From JBBQFI01 sp038321775 (GTDB lineage Bacteria; Verrucomicrobiota; Verrucomicrobiia; Chthoniobacterales; UBA10450): a stretch of 64,000 bases of DNA. The stretch spans positions 1 through 64,000 of the forward strand of contig JBBQFI010000002.1 in assembly GCA_038321775.1 (NCBI GenBank), read 5' to 3'. The translations under genes and the position numbers were made by a program. The notes under the pieces were generated by a model. The model was not told the DNA's origin. It made no database searches and saw nothing but the letters and a program-made list of their open reading frames with translations. Positions 1 to 7,503 of the stretch are shown here, piece after piece (within the stretch, counting starts at the first letter, position 1; each line of letters begins with the position of its first letter).

Positions 1-377
1 ACGAAAAGGTCGATGACGTTTTTCATCTCGCCAAAGACGGCCGCGCGCAGGGAGAGCAAAATGAAAACGCCAAACATGAAGGGCATGATCTGCATCTCGG
101 TAAAATCAGCCTGATCGATCATCTTCATCCCGATGTAATGATTGAGATTGTTGATCTCCTTGATGTCGTTTCCGTTGAGGCCGCCGCCGTGGATTTTGTA
201 GGTGTAGATTTGCATCGTCAGGCCATCGGAATATTGCGGCGCGACGAGGTGCAATTTCCAGAGCGGGAAGAGAACAGAAACCGCGACTGAAATCGCCGCC
301 GCCAGGAGCAAGAGGCGCGACCAGAGATTGAGTGAGTTGTGCAGGAACCGAAATTCCCGATTCAGAAGCGTAGTCAT
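1..377 (-). CDS. Partial membrane protein downstream of nosZ (NosB-like)
   Basis: The gene starts at an ATG on the minus strand behind a good ribosome site (GGAGG, five bases upstream) and runs off the left edge, so only about 125 residues are visible. They show a cytoplasmic N-terminus, a hydrophobic segment at about residues 20-40, a roughly 50-residue extracytoplasmic loop containing NNLNHYIGMK, and a second hydrophobic segment near residues 98-112. It follows nosZ on the same strand with a 58-base gap. Clade II nos clusters carry a membrane protein, NosB, right after nosZ, and the loop motif fits my memory of such proteins. That assignment rests on position and partial resemblance. Its biochemical role is not settled even in better studied clusters. 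Confidence 0.6.
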   Translation of the reverse strand, partial: MTTLLNREFRFLHNSLNLWSRLLLLAAAISVAVSVLFPLWKLHLVAPQYSDGLTMQIYTYKIHGGGLNGNDIKEINNLNHYIGMKMIDQADFTEMQIMPFMFGVFILLSLRAAVFGEMKNVIDLF

Positions 378-435
378 AATTTCCTCCCGAGGCGGACCCG
401 CGCGCGGCGAAGCGCGCACGGGCGGGCATCCTTGG

Positions 436-2505
436 CTAAGGTGTCGGCTTCGGAGTGCTGACCGGGTTTGAGTCAGCCGGCGCACTACTCGCGGGTGGCG
501 TCGTATCCGGCACGGCGGGCAGGGAGTCCGCCGGCACAGCCGGTTCACCCTGGGCGGCATCGGTCTTGGGCGCCGGCGGAATGTTACCGGGATTGACGGT
601 CTCACTCGCGGCTTCCGCGCCGTCTTTGTTCTGCACCACTAGATAACCCTGCATCTCCTGGTGGAGCGCGGAGCAGAAGTTGGTGCAATAAAACGGGAAA
701 ACGCCCGGTTTCGTTAGTTTCACCTGGAGCGTTTTCGTTTCGCCGGGATCAATCGTGATGTTGAGATTATTCTCGACCAGACCGAAACCGTGAATCATGT
801 CAGCCGATTGCTCGATATTAGTCACGTGGACGGTCAGGGTGTCGCCGACTTTGGCGTCGATCCGATCCGGGACGAAACGGCTGCGGATGGCGGTAAGTTT
901 GACGATGACTTCGTTGCCGTTGCGCGTTTGGCCGGTTTGAGCCGCGTCCCAGACCGCATTTGGGTCCTTGTTTTCATCCTTCGGATAAACTTCGATCGGC
1001 TTGATCTTGTCTGCCTTCAGGATTTGCGCGAAGTGCGGTTCCGGATCGGTGAAAGTCTCATAAACCAACTTCATCTTCTTGCCGGTGATATCGATCAGTT
1101 CGCTGTCCTCCGGCTGGGCGGGTCCTACGCTGAGGTGACGACCTTTCGAGAGTTTGTTCATCGCGACGAGCCATTTCCCGTAGGGATGTTTCGTGTCGCT
1201 TCCCCCCACGACGAGGTGACCGATGCTCCAATGCACCGGGATTTTATCGAGCACGACCTTGGTCAGGTCCTTCTTTTCTTCATCGCTCCACGGCGGCAAT
1301 TTCCATTTTGCGACCTGAGAGTCGATGAAGAGGGAAGTGTAGGCGTTGCCTAACTCGTCATACTGGGTGTGCAAGGGCCCGAGACCGACCGGAACTTCGC
1401 CTTCCACTACATCGTCATGCTTGATGATCGGAATGCCGCGGAAGTCTCCGTCAAAGTCTTTCTTTCCAATGGCGTTCTTTAATTTCTCGAAATTAACCAC
1501 CGTCGTCGTGGGTTGCAGTTTGCCGCCGGCCACGACCCATTTGCCAGTCGGATCGACATCCATGCCGTGGGGCGATTTTGCGATCGCCAGGAAGTACATG
1601 ACGCCCGGCGTCTTCGCCGGATCGATCACCGGCACACCACCCATCATGGTGGCTTTTCCATCGGCCACCGCTTTTTCTGCCGCCCGCCAATTCACCACTG
1701 CCGCGAGGTCGCGATCCTTTTGTGAGGCGTTAGTCTCGAGCACCGTGTGCGCCATCTCGGTGTTGTAGGAAGTCCAGAAGGCCCAGCCACTGCTCGGACC
1801 CTTGCCGGTGGAACCTAGATCCCAATCAAAGGGCGGGGTCAGGATTTGCCACCCGACCGACATCTTGCCCGTCTTCGGATCGACCTTGATCCCGCTGACC
1901 ATGCCGTTGAATTGCGTCGCATAATCCTTCGGATCGGCGACGCGCCCTTTCGGCAGCGGCACGGAGAAGCGCGTCGCGACGAGCACATACTCCGTGTTCT
2001 CGGTCACAAACGACGAGCCATGGTTTCCCATCGAGTTCGGGATCGGGCCGAGAATTTCCTTCGTCTTGAAGTCGCGCAGATCGATCCGCGCAACGCGGTT
2101 GTTGGCATTGTCGTTCACGAAGAGCCAGCGACCGTCATACTCGCTGCCGGTTTGCGAGAGGCCGGGATGGTGGACATCACCCCAGGTGTAATCGCCCATC
2201 ATTTTCTTCGTGGCCAGATCGTAGCCATAACCGGTGCTCGAGGAGGACGAGAAGACCGGGATGGTTACGATGTGCCGCATCGATGGGATTCCCGCGACAA
2301 AAACCTGACCAGAATGGCCGCCAGAATAGAAGAGATAATATTCATCCTTCTGTCCCGGCGGGACGTAGGAAGCCTGGGCGTTGGCCACGTCGTCGCTGCT
2401 CAACTGAGCCTTGTCGCCAGTCCCGCCTTTGTTGCAGGCGCTCGGCAAGGGCGCGAGCACGGCAAGCAAGGCGAGTGGTACTACCTTATTGATCTGGATC
2501 TTCAT
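436..2505 (-). CDS. nosZ: Nitrous-oxide reductase, clade II, Sec/lipoprotein type
   Basis: This 689-residue enzyme reduces N2O to N2 outside the cytoplasmic membrane, the last step of denitrification. The chosen ATG has AAGGAG eleven bases upstream; an in-frame extension of 30 residues lacks signal-peptide character. The N-terminus has no twin arginine but ends in a lipobox-like LPSAC (Cys24), so Sec export and lipid anchoring are likely. The beta-propeller contributes the CuZ histidines (DVHHPG, GNHGSS, EMAHTV, SPHGMD, GPLHTQ, PVHWSIGH). The C-terminal cupredoxin domain holds the CuA site CTNFCSALHQEM at about residues 606-617. A proline-, alanine- and serine-rich tail of about 55 residues follows the CuA domain. 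It sits 29 bases downstream of an azurin gene on the same strand, and the two are probably co-transcribed. Sec export plus these motifs place it in clade II (atypical) NosZ. Confidence 0.96.
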   Translation of the reverse strand: MKIQINKVVPLALLAVLAPLPSACNKGGTGDKAQLSSDDVANAQASYVPPGQKDEYYLFYSGGHSGQVFVAGIPSMRHIVTIPVFSSSSSTGYGYDLATKKMMGDYTWGDVHHPGLSQTGSEYDGRWLFVNDNANNRVARIDLRDFKTKEILGPIPNSMGNHGSSFVTENTEYVLVATRFSVPLPKGRVADPKDYATQFNGMVSGIKVDPKTGKMSVGWQILTPPFDWDLGSTGKGPSSGWAFWTSYNTEMAHTVLETNASQKDRDLAAVVNWRAAEKAVADGKATMMGGVPVIDPAKTPGVMYFLAIAKSPHGMDVDPTGKWVVAGGKLQPTTTVVNFEKLKNAIGKKDFDGDFRGIPIIKHDDVVEGEVPVGLGPLHTQYDELGNAYTSLFIDSQVAKWKLPPWSDEEKKDLTKVVLDKIPVHWSIGHLVVGGSDTKHPYGKWLVAMNKLSKGRHLSVGPAQPEDSELIDITGKKMKLVYETFTDPEPHFAQILKADKIKPIEVYPKDENKDPNAVWDAAQTGQTRNGNEVIVKLTAIRSRFVPDRIDAKVGDTLTVHVTNIEQSADMIHGFGLVENNLNITIDPGETKTLQVKLTKPGVFPFYCTNFCSALHQEMQGYLVVQNKDGAEAASETVNPGNIPPAPKTDAAQGEPAVPADSLPAVPDTTPPASSAPADSNPVSTPKPTP

Positions 2506-2534
2506 TTGGTTGGGTTTCTCCTTGGTTGTGAAAA

Positions 2535-3023
2535 TCAGGGTTTCACGGTCAGGATGCCCTTGGTGCCCTGCGCGTAGTGGCCAGGGAAGGAGCAAAGGTA
2601 GAGGTAATCGCCCGGAATCTGCGGGGCATCGAATGTGACCGTGTCGGTCTCGCCCGGCCCGAGCAGCTTGGTGTGCGCGATCACGTCTTTGTCGCCCGGC
2701 GGAACGTAATCGTGCGCAGCTTCCGTGGACGCTGCGTCGAGGAACTTCGTCACGTTCTGTTCGTTGATGGTGCGATCAAGCATGACGAAATTGTGGCCCA
2801 TGGAAAATTTCGGGGTCGTCCCCACATTCTTGAGCGTGACGACAATTTGTTGTCGCGGCTTCGCCTCGATCGCGGTCACGTCGTACTTCATCTTGTCGTT
2901 AGCCTCGATCGTGACAGTCTTCGGCGGGATTTGCGGCGCCTTCGCACAGCCCGCAACGGAAATAAGAAGCGCGCTACAACCGAGCGCGATTCGGAAAATG
3001 GATCGACGGCATGATGTTTCCAC
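2535..3023 (-). CDS. Azurin-family blue copper lipoprotein
   Basis: This is a 162-residue periplasmic electron carrier, probably the donor to NosZ. I chose the GTG with GGGGAG about nine bases upstream because it yields a compact signal peptide with paired Arg, a hydrophobic core and lipobox SVAGC. An upstream in-frame ATG at 3119 would add 32 residues, but it coincides with the predicted transcription start. Azurin landmarks are clear: SMGHNFVML carries the first copper His, DVIAHTKLLGPGE matches the azurin VIAHTKLIGSGE strand, and CSFPGH supplies the Cys and second His. The axial Met of azurin (CTFPGHSALMKG) is absent: the loop here reads CSFPGHYAQGTKG, one residue longer with no Met. Copper potential may therefore differ. 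Membership of the cupredoxin family is secure; the donor role is inferred from gene order. Confidence 0.88.
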   Translation of the reverse strand: METSCRRSIFRIALGCSALLISVAGCAKAPQIPPKTVTIEANDKMKYDVTAIEAKPRQQIVVTLKNVGTTPKFSMGHNFVMLDRTINEQNVTKFLDAASTEAAHDYVPPGDKDVIAHTKLLGPGETDTVTFDAPQIPGDYLYLCSFPGHYAQGTKGILTVKP

Positions 3024-3152
3024 AGATCGATCTCTCCCCTGTTTAAATACGAAGCCGACCAATACCCCTATGGCATGGCCGGCATAGGGTGCGGCTATTG
3101 CAGCTTTGGCGTTTGTCATACCTTTCTCTAGCGACGTCCGAAAAGGGCCGCC

Positions 3153-3166
3153 TTGATCCAGATCAA
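3153..3166. promoter_or_regulatory. FNR/Dnr-type operator
   Basis: TTGATCCAGATCAA is a perfect TTGAT-N4-ATCAA palindrome, the consensus for FNR, Anr, Dnr and related CRP-family oxygen or NO regulators. It lies between the divergent azurin-nosZ unit and the CusF-SCO gene. Its centre is 41.5 bp from position 3118 on the minus strand, the class II activator distance, and TAGAGA (3130-3125) sits where the -10 element would be. On the plus strand the same distance predicts a start near 3201, with no recognisable -10. I therefore assign it mainly to azurin-nosZ; control of both directions is possible. Confidence 0.8.
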
Positions 3167-3183
3167 GATCATCGACGAATCTT

Positions 3184-4107
3184 GTGGAACGATTTTCGGC
3201 CCGCGCCTCTAGTAGGAGCGTGAGAAGTTTCGTTCAGCGCCACGCCGCACTTGCGCTGGTTCTTGGCACTGCCGTCGCCTGGTCAGGCTGCGGCCGATCG
3301 GATCAGAACCAGGCCGGCGTGCGGCAATATGAGGCGCGCGGAATCGTGCGCGGCTTCGCGCCGGATCACAGCACGGTCCAGATCGAACACGAAAACATCC
3401 CCGGCTTCATGCCCTCGATGACGATGCCATTCATAGTACGCGACGAGAAAGAGATTGCAGACCTGCAGATAGGCAACGCGATTTCCTTTCGGCTTAACGT
3501 CACCGATCGCGATTCGTGGATCGACCGGATCAAGCAGGTTGATTCCGCGGCGGTCCATTTGCCGACACCTTCACCCGCCGCAAGCTCCGTCAAATCAGAG
3601 CGCGTGCACGAGGGCGATCCGATGCCGGAGTTTCAGTTGATCGATGAGGAGGGAAAACCGATCAGCCTCGAGAGCTTCCGCGGTCATCCCCTGGTCCTGA
3701 CCTTTATTTTCACCCGCTGTCCGCTGCCGAATTTCTGCCCGCGGATGTCGCAGAATTTCGCGGAGCTGCAGAAGGCGATTAAGGCCTCATCGTCGGAGCC
3801 GCTCTCTTCGACGCGGCTCCTCAGCATTAGTTTCGATCCGGCCTACGACACGCCGGAAGTGCTGCGCGTTTATGCGCAGGGCGAAAAGGCCGATCCTGAT
3901 ATTTGGAAGTTTGCCACCGGAACTCCCACGGAAATTTCCCGCCTAACGAAAGCTTTTTCTGTTCTCGTCCAACCGGAAGGCGGATCAATTTCGCACGGCC
4001 TGGCGACGGCGCTGATCGGGAAAGAAGGCAAGATCGAAAAGCTCTGGCGGGGCAACGGCTGGACACCCACCGAGCTGATCCAGCAAATCGACGACGGGCC
4101 AAACTAG
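3184..4107 (+). CDS. SCO copper chaperone with N-terminal CusF-like domain
   Basis: The 307-residue protein has a signal or anchor segment (about residues 17-36, ending in a lipobox-like SGC), a CusF/YdeI-type copper-binding domain (about 48-120, with the Met-rich GFMPSMTMPF strand), and a SCO1/SenC thioredoxin-fold domain (about 140-305). The SCO copper cysteines are in TRCPLPNFCP, a CX5C spacing instead of CX3C, and the later conserved His is in ISHGLATAL. SCO proteins load CuA centres. Its position next to nosZ, which has a CuA site, suggests NosZ as a client, although cytochrome oxidase is the usual one. The GTG at 3184 has no ribosome site. A second GTG at 3220 would shorten it by 12 residues and fits better if the FNR box drives this gene. 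Confidence 0.87.
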   Translation: MERFSARASSRSVRSFVQRHAALALVLGTAVAWSGCGRSDQNQAGVRQYEARGIVRGFAPDHSTVQIEHENIPGFMPSMTMPFIVRDEKEIADLQIGNAISFRLNVTDRDSWIDRIKQVDSAAVHLPTPSPAASSVKSERVHEGDPMPEFQLIDEEGKPISLESFRGHPLVLTFIFTRCPLPNFCPRMSQNFAELQKAIKASSSEPLSSTRLLSISFDPAYDTPEVLRVYAQGEKADPDIWKFATGTPTEISRLTKAFSVLVQPEGGSISHGLATALIGKEGKIEKLWRGNGWTPTELIQQIDDGPN

Positions 4108-4459
4108 TCGCCTCCGTCAAAGCAGCATCGACGAAGAACTCTTCGACGTGATCTCCGGCTTCGACGCGGAGGACACATGACAGCGCAATTCTTCTAACAG
4201 CCCGACAGAAATCATAAAGGAGAAAGTGTGGTCGTTATGCTGGAGGCAGATTTCGGGGTCTCGCTCAAGAAATTGATAACATCGAGCAAGGGACTGCTCG
4301 ATCCACCTGCGTTTTTGTTTCGGCACGAAAGAAGGTGTAGCGGCGTTTTGTGTCGAACGCCGAAACTCGTCCGGCACAGGCTCTACAACATCAGCGGCAA
4401 AAAAGTGTGGCGCGATGTTGTGCGGCGGACAGGGATGAGTAGTTTTCCGTCCCCAATTC
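4108..4459. other. Intergenic region without a recognised gene
   Basis: About 350 bases between the SCO stop and tRNA-Lys. Open frames exist on both strands (for example minus 4117-4377, 86 codons), but none shows a family motif, a membrane segment or a convincing start. The minus frame is rich in charged and aromatic residues and could be a decayed transposase end, but I could not support that. Confidence 0.4.
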
Positions 4460-4532
<73 letters not shown>

Positions 4533-4540
4533 CTTTCTCT

Positions 4541-4622
4541 AATGTGGGAGCGGCTTTAGTGCCGCGATTCTCCGCGATTCAATTTCGGAAACACGTCGGG
4601 GCACTGGGGCCCCTCCCACATT
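4541..4622. repeat. Family B palindromic repeat (REP-like hairpin)
   Basis: The arms AATGTGGGAGCGGC and its near complement at the right end (GGGGCCCCTCCCACATT) can fold into a long hairpin. Related copies lie at 23113-23170 and 49294-49359. It fills the gap between tRNA-Lys and the convergent nadE stop and abuts that stop exactly, so it may act as a two-way terminator. The arm resembles Pseudomonas-type REP sequences; a common origin is not implied. Confidence 0.75.
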
Positions 4623-6251
4623 TTAGTCGACGAACTTTTGTGCGATCGGCATGCGCCGGCCGAGACCAAAAGCGCGGCTCGTGACTTTCAAACCGGGCGC
4701 GGCTTGTTCGCGTTTGTATTCATTTAAATCGACGCGGCGTTGCACCCAGCGCACGGTTCTTTCATCGAAACCGTGGGCGACGATGTCGCGCGCACTCAGA
4801 TTTTCCTCGACGTATTGCCGCAGGATTTCGTCGAGGATGTCGTAAGGCGGCAAGGTGTCCTGATCTTTTTGATCCGGCTTTAATTCGGCGCTCGGCGGTT
4901 TTTCAATGGTGGATGCTGGAATGATTTCGCGGTCGCGATTAATCCAGCGCGCGAGTTGATAAACCAGAGTCTTCGGGACATCGCTGATGACGGCGAGGCC
5001 ACCGGCCATGTCCCCGTAAATCGTGCAATAACCGACCGCGAGTTCGCTTTTGTTTCCCGTGGTCAGAAGCAGATGACCGAACTTGTTCGAGAGGGACATG
5101 AGAATCATTCCGCGTAAACGCGATTGCATATTTTCTTCTGTCGCATCTTCGGGACGGCCGGCAAAAATATCGCGAAACTGCGCTTTGAAAGTCTCGAACG
5201 CGGAGGCGATGGGAATCTGCAAACATTCGATGCCAAGATTGCGCGCGAGCGCGAGCGCGTCATCGATGCTTCCCTGCGACGAATAAGGACTGGGCATGGA
5301 AACGCCAACTACGTTTTTCGGTCCGAGCGCTTCGACGGCAATGGCGGCGACGACAGCGGAATCGATCCCACCGCTGAGTCCGAGCACAGCCGATTTGAAT
5401 CCGCACTTTGCCATATAATCGCGCAGGCCTAACGAGAGCGCGTGATACAAATCCGCTTCGGTTCCCGGTTCACGAAATGCCATCGTAGCGGTGGAATCGG
5501 TGTCGATGATCGCTTCGTCTTCGGCAAATGACGCAAGCTGCGAAATGACGTCACCGGCGGCGTTTACCGCGAAGGAGTTGCCGTCGAAAACGAGCTGATC
5601 GTTGCCGCCAACAGCGTTGCAATAACCGATCGGGCGCTGGTAGGTGCGCGCCAGGGCAGCAACCATTTCGTGGCGGATAGCAGGTTTATTGATGCTAAAA
5701 GGCGACGCGCTGAGGTTAAGAATTATTTCCGCGCCTTGCTCGACGAGGCTTCGCACCGGCTCGACATCGTAAAGCGGTCGCGGCAGATAATGTTCTGTCC
5801 AGATATCTTCGCAGATCGTGATGCCGATTTTTTTTCCGCGAAAATTGAGCGGCGTGACGGAACGCGCCGGTTCGAAGTAGCGGTCTTCATCAAAGACATC
5901 GTAAGTCGGCAAAAGCGATTTGTGTACTTTGCGAATGGGCTGGCCAACGTCGAGCAAGGCGGCGGCGTTATGGAAAGGTTTGCCGCGTCCCTGATTGCGA
6001 TCGACAAACCCGACAAGCAAAGCGGCACGATCAACGCGCGCGTGCAGCCGCTCAAGCATCTCACAGTTTTGCGGAACGAACTGCGACTTGAAGACGAGAT
6101 CCTGCGGCGGATAACCGGGAATGACCAATTCGGGAGTAATGACGAGATCGACGCCGGCGGCGGAAAGGCGCTCGTAAGCGCCTAGTATTTTCTCAAAATT
6201 CCCGCGCAGATCGCCAACCGTGGAATCTATTTGGGCGAAACCGATCTTCAT
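4623..6251 (-). CDS. nadE: Glutamine-dependent NAD+ synthetase
   Basis: The 542-residue two-domain enzyme makes NAD+ from deamido-NAD+, ATP and glutamine in the cytoplasm. The N-terminal half is a nitrilase-fold glutaminase with the Glu of TPELVIPGYPP, a Lys in the KSLLPTYDVFDEDRYF stretch and the nucleophile Cys in GITICEDIW. The C-terminal half is an ATP-pyrophosphatase with the P-loop LGLSGGIDSAV and a GNKSELAVGY motif. Length and order match two-domain NadE of other bacteria. The ATG start is followed directly by the expected MKIGFAQ strand. Its stop touches the family B repeat. Confidence 0.96.
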   Translation of the reverse strand: MKIGFAQIDSTVGDLRGNFEKILGAYERLSAAGVDLVITPELVIPGYPPQDLVFKSQFVPQNCEMLERLHARVDRAALLVGFVDRNQGRGKPFHNAAALLDVGQPIRKVHKSLLPTYDVFDEDRYFEPARSVTPLNFRGKKIGITICEDIWTEHYLPRPLYDVEPVRSLVEQGAEIILNLSASPFSINKPAIRHEMVAALARTYQRPIGYCNAVGGNDQLVFDGNSFAVNAAGDVISQLASFAEDEAIIDTDSTATMAFREPGTEADLYHALSLGLRDYMAKCGFKSAVLGLSGGIDSAVVAAIAVEALGPKNVVGVSMPSPYSSQGSIDDALALARNLGIECLQIPIASAFETFKAQFRDIFAGRPEDATEENMQSRLRGMILMSLSNKFGHLLLTTGNKSELAVGYCTIYGDMAGGLAVISDVPKTLVYQLARWINRDREIIPASTIEKPPSAELKPDQKDQDTLPPYDILDEILRQYVEENLSARDIVAHGFDERTVRWVQRRVDLNEYKREQAAPGLKVTSRAFGLGRRMPIAQKFVD

Positions 6252-6307
6252 GCGCGCAGTTCAGCGTATGCGCCGCAGCAGAAGCGGCAATTGATTTTGC
6301 GTTAGTG

Positions 6308-6466
6308 CTAAGGCCGCTTGCCGTTCTCTTCCGTGCGGTTCCTGTAGGCGCCGTTGAGCGCGTCGTCCGCACCGGTAACGAAGGTTTTTCCCCATTCGAT
6401 GAGCGCGGCGGTGAGGAAACCAGCGACCATGCAAATAATGACTTTGTGGATGAAGGTCGCGTGCAC
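6308..6466 (-). CDS. Possible 52-residue membrane protein
   Basis: A short minus-strand frame lies between the CPBP protease gene and nadE, starting at a GTG. It encodes one hydrophobic helix (about residues 9-25, including CMVAGFLTAALIEWG) followed by a polar, charged tail ending TEENGKRP. There is no clear ribosome site, and an internal ATG would give 40 residues. Its support is the well-formed transmembrane segment and a gap otherwise too long for this tight gene order. I do not recognise a family. Confidence 0.38.
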   Translation of the reverse strand: MHATFIHKVIICMVAGFLTAALIEWGKTFVTGADDALNGAYRNRTEENGKRP

Positions 6467-6498
6467 CCCTTTTTTGAAGCAGACGCGATGCCATTACT

Positions 6499-7191
6499 TC
6501 ACCAGAAACCCCATTGCCGCGTGTGCATGATCCACAAACCGAGAAGCAGGTTGGTCAGAGCATGAACGATCACGCATGAAGTCAGACTTTTCGTTCGGTA
6601 GGCGACAGCGTTATAGGCCATGCCGGTGATAAAGGCCGCGATCCAATCGGGCATCGAATGCGCCAGCATGAACGCGGCGCTGACGGCCCAGAAAGAGAAG
6701 GCGGAAAATTTTCCGAAAGGAACCGCGTAGAATTTGTCGTCGATCAAATAGCAAAGAAGAAAACCGCGCCAGAAAATCTCCTCGACGATCGGCACGACGA
6801 TGACCAGTCGCGCGAAGCGAAAGATGATGGTGAACCAATAAACTGCGGGCTTTTGAGCGAAGATCGCCGGATCAAATCCCACAAGCCGCGGGGCCGCGTG
6901 AAAAAACATCTGCGGCGAAATCCAGATCGCGAAGATGATGGCGCCGACAGCACAGACAAAGAGGGGTTGCTGAAATTTCCCGAATTCGTATTCGCGACGA
7001 AACAAAAGAACAAGACCGCCGCAGACAATCGTCTGGACGGGAAAGATCCAATACTCCGGCGAAGACAACCAAAAAGGACCGCCGATTTTCTTTAGTCCGC
7101 TGCCAAGCGCGAGGAGCGCGAGGAAGACAAACATGGGCAAGGCGTAAGCGATCAACTTCCGCCTGTGCGGTACGCGACTTGCAGGTTGCAC
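6499..7191 (-). CDS. CPBP-family intramembrane metalloprotease
   Basis: About 230 residues with six to eight hydrophobic segments. The CPBP (Rce1/Abi) motifs are all present and in order: EEIFWRG (EExxxR), FMLAHSMPDW with the metal-binding His, and IVHALTNLLLG (HxxxN). These proteins cleave substrates within the membrane; bacterial members often process peptides or give self-immunity, but the substrate here is unknown. The start is uncertain: I used the GTG just before the first membrane segment because longer in-frame versions would overlap the divergent gene at 7199 and add residues without membrane or family character. Confidence 0.85.
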   Translation of the reverse strand: MQPASRVPHRRKLIAYALPMFVFLALLALGSGLKKIGGPFWLSSPEYWIFPVQTIVCGGLVLLFRREYEFGKFQQPLFVCAVGAIIFAIWISPQMFFHAAPRLVGFDPAIFAQKPAVYWFTIIFRFARLVIVVPIVEEIFWRGFLLCYLIDDKFYAVPFGKFSAFSFWAVSAAFMLAHSMPDWIAAFITGMAYNAVAYRTKSLTSCVIVHALTNLLLGLWIMHTRQWGFW

Positions 7192-7198
7192 GGTTTGA

Positions 7199-7471
7199 AT
7201 GAGCGACAAGGAATCCTTTTCCCTGAAGGCTGAGGGCGAGGGCAAGCCAGAAACAGAGAAACTTTTCCAGATGCTTGAGGTGAAGCTGGGACAGGAACGT
7301 GTTGTCTGGCAGGAGGCCAAGTCCCAAATTCGAGTTGCTCGCACCGCCAGCTTCGTCTTTTTGTCTGTGCTGATCGTAGGAATCCTGGTTGCCGGTTATT
7401 TCGTTTTCGTTCGCATGCACGAACGCCGCGCCGATAAGATCGAGCAAACGAACGAATTGCCCGACCGTTAG
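7199..7471 (+). CDS. Small single-pass membrane protein
   Basis: This 90-residue frame begins with a charged, coil-prone region (residues 1-45, rich in Glu, Lys and Gln), continues with one strong transmembrane helix (about 48-70, SFVFLSVLIVGILVAGYFVFV) and ends in a short basic-to-acidic tail. It diverges from the CPBP protease gene with only a few bases between starts, and a histidine kinase gene follows 32 bases later on the same strand. I do not recognise a family. The amphipathic head plus anchor suggests a membrane-tethered accessory protein, which is inference. Confidence 0.6.
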   Translation: MSDKESFSLKAEGEGKPETEKLFQMLEVKLGQERVVWQEAKSQIRVARTASFVFLSVLIVGILVAGYFVFVRMHERRADKIEQTNELPDR

Positions 7472-7503
7472 CGAGAGGCGCATCGCTCATAAAAGAGGGC
7501 GCG

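Noticed and set aside
106..429. A 107-codon minus frame overlapping the start of the membrane protein downstream of nosZ.
   Set aside because: The alternative frame from 377 has a strong ribosome site, membrane helices and the NLNHYIGMK motif; the longer frame is low-complexity Arg-rich.
4117..4377. An 86-codon minus-strand frame between SCO and tRNA-Lys, considered as a transposase remnant.
   Set aside because: No catalytic residues, terminal repeats or target duplication are visible.
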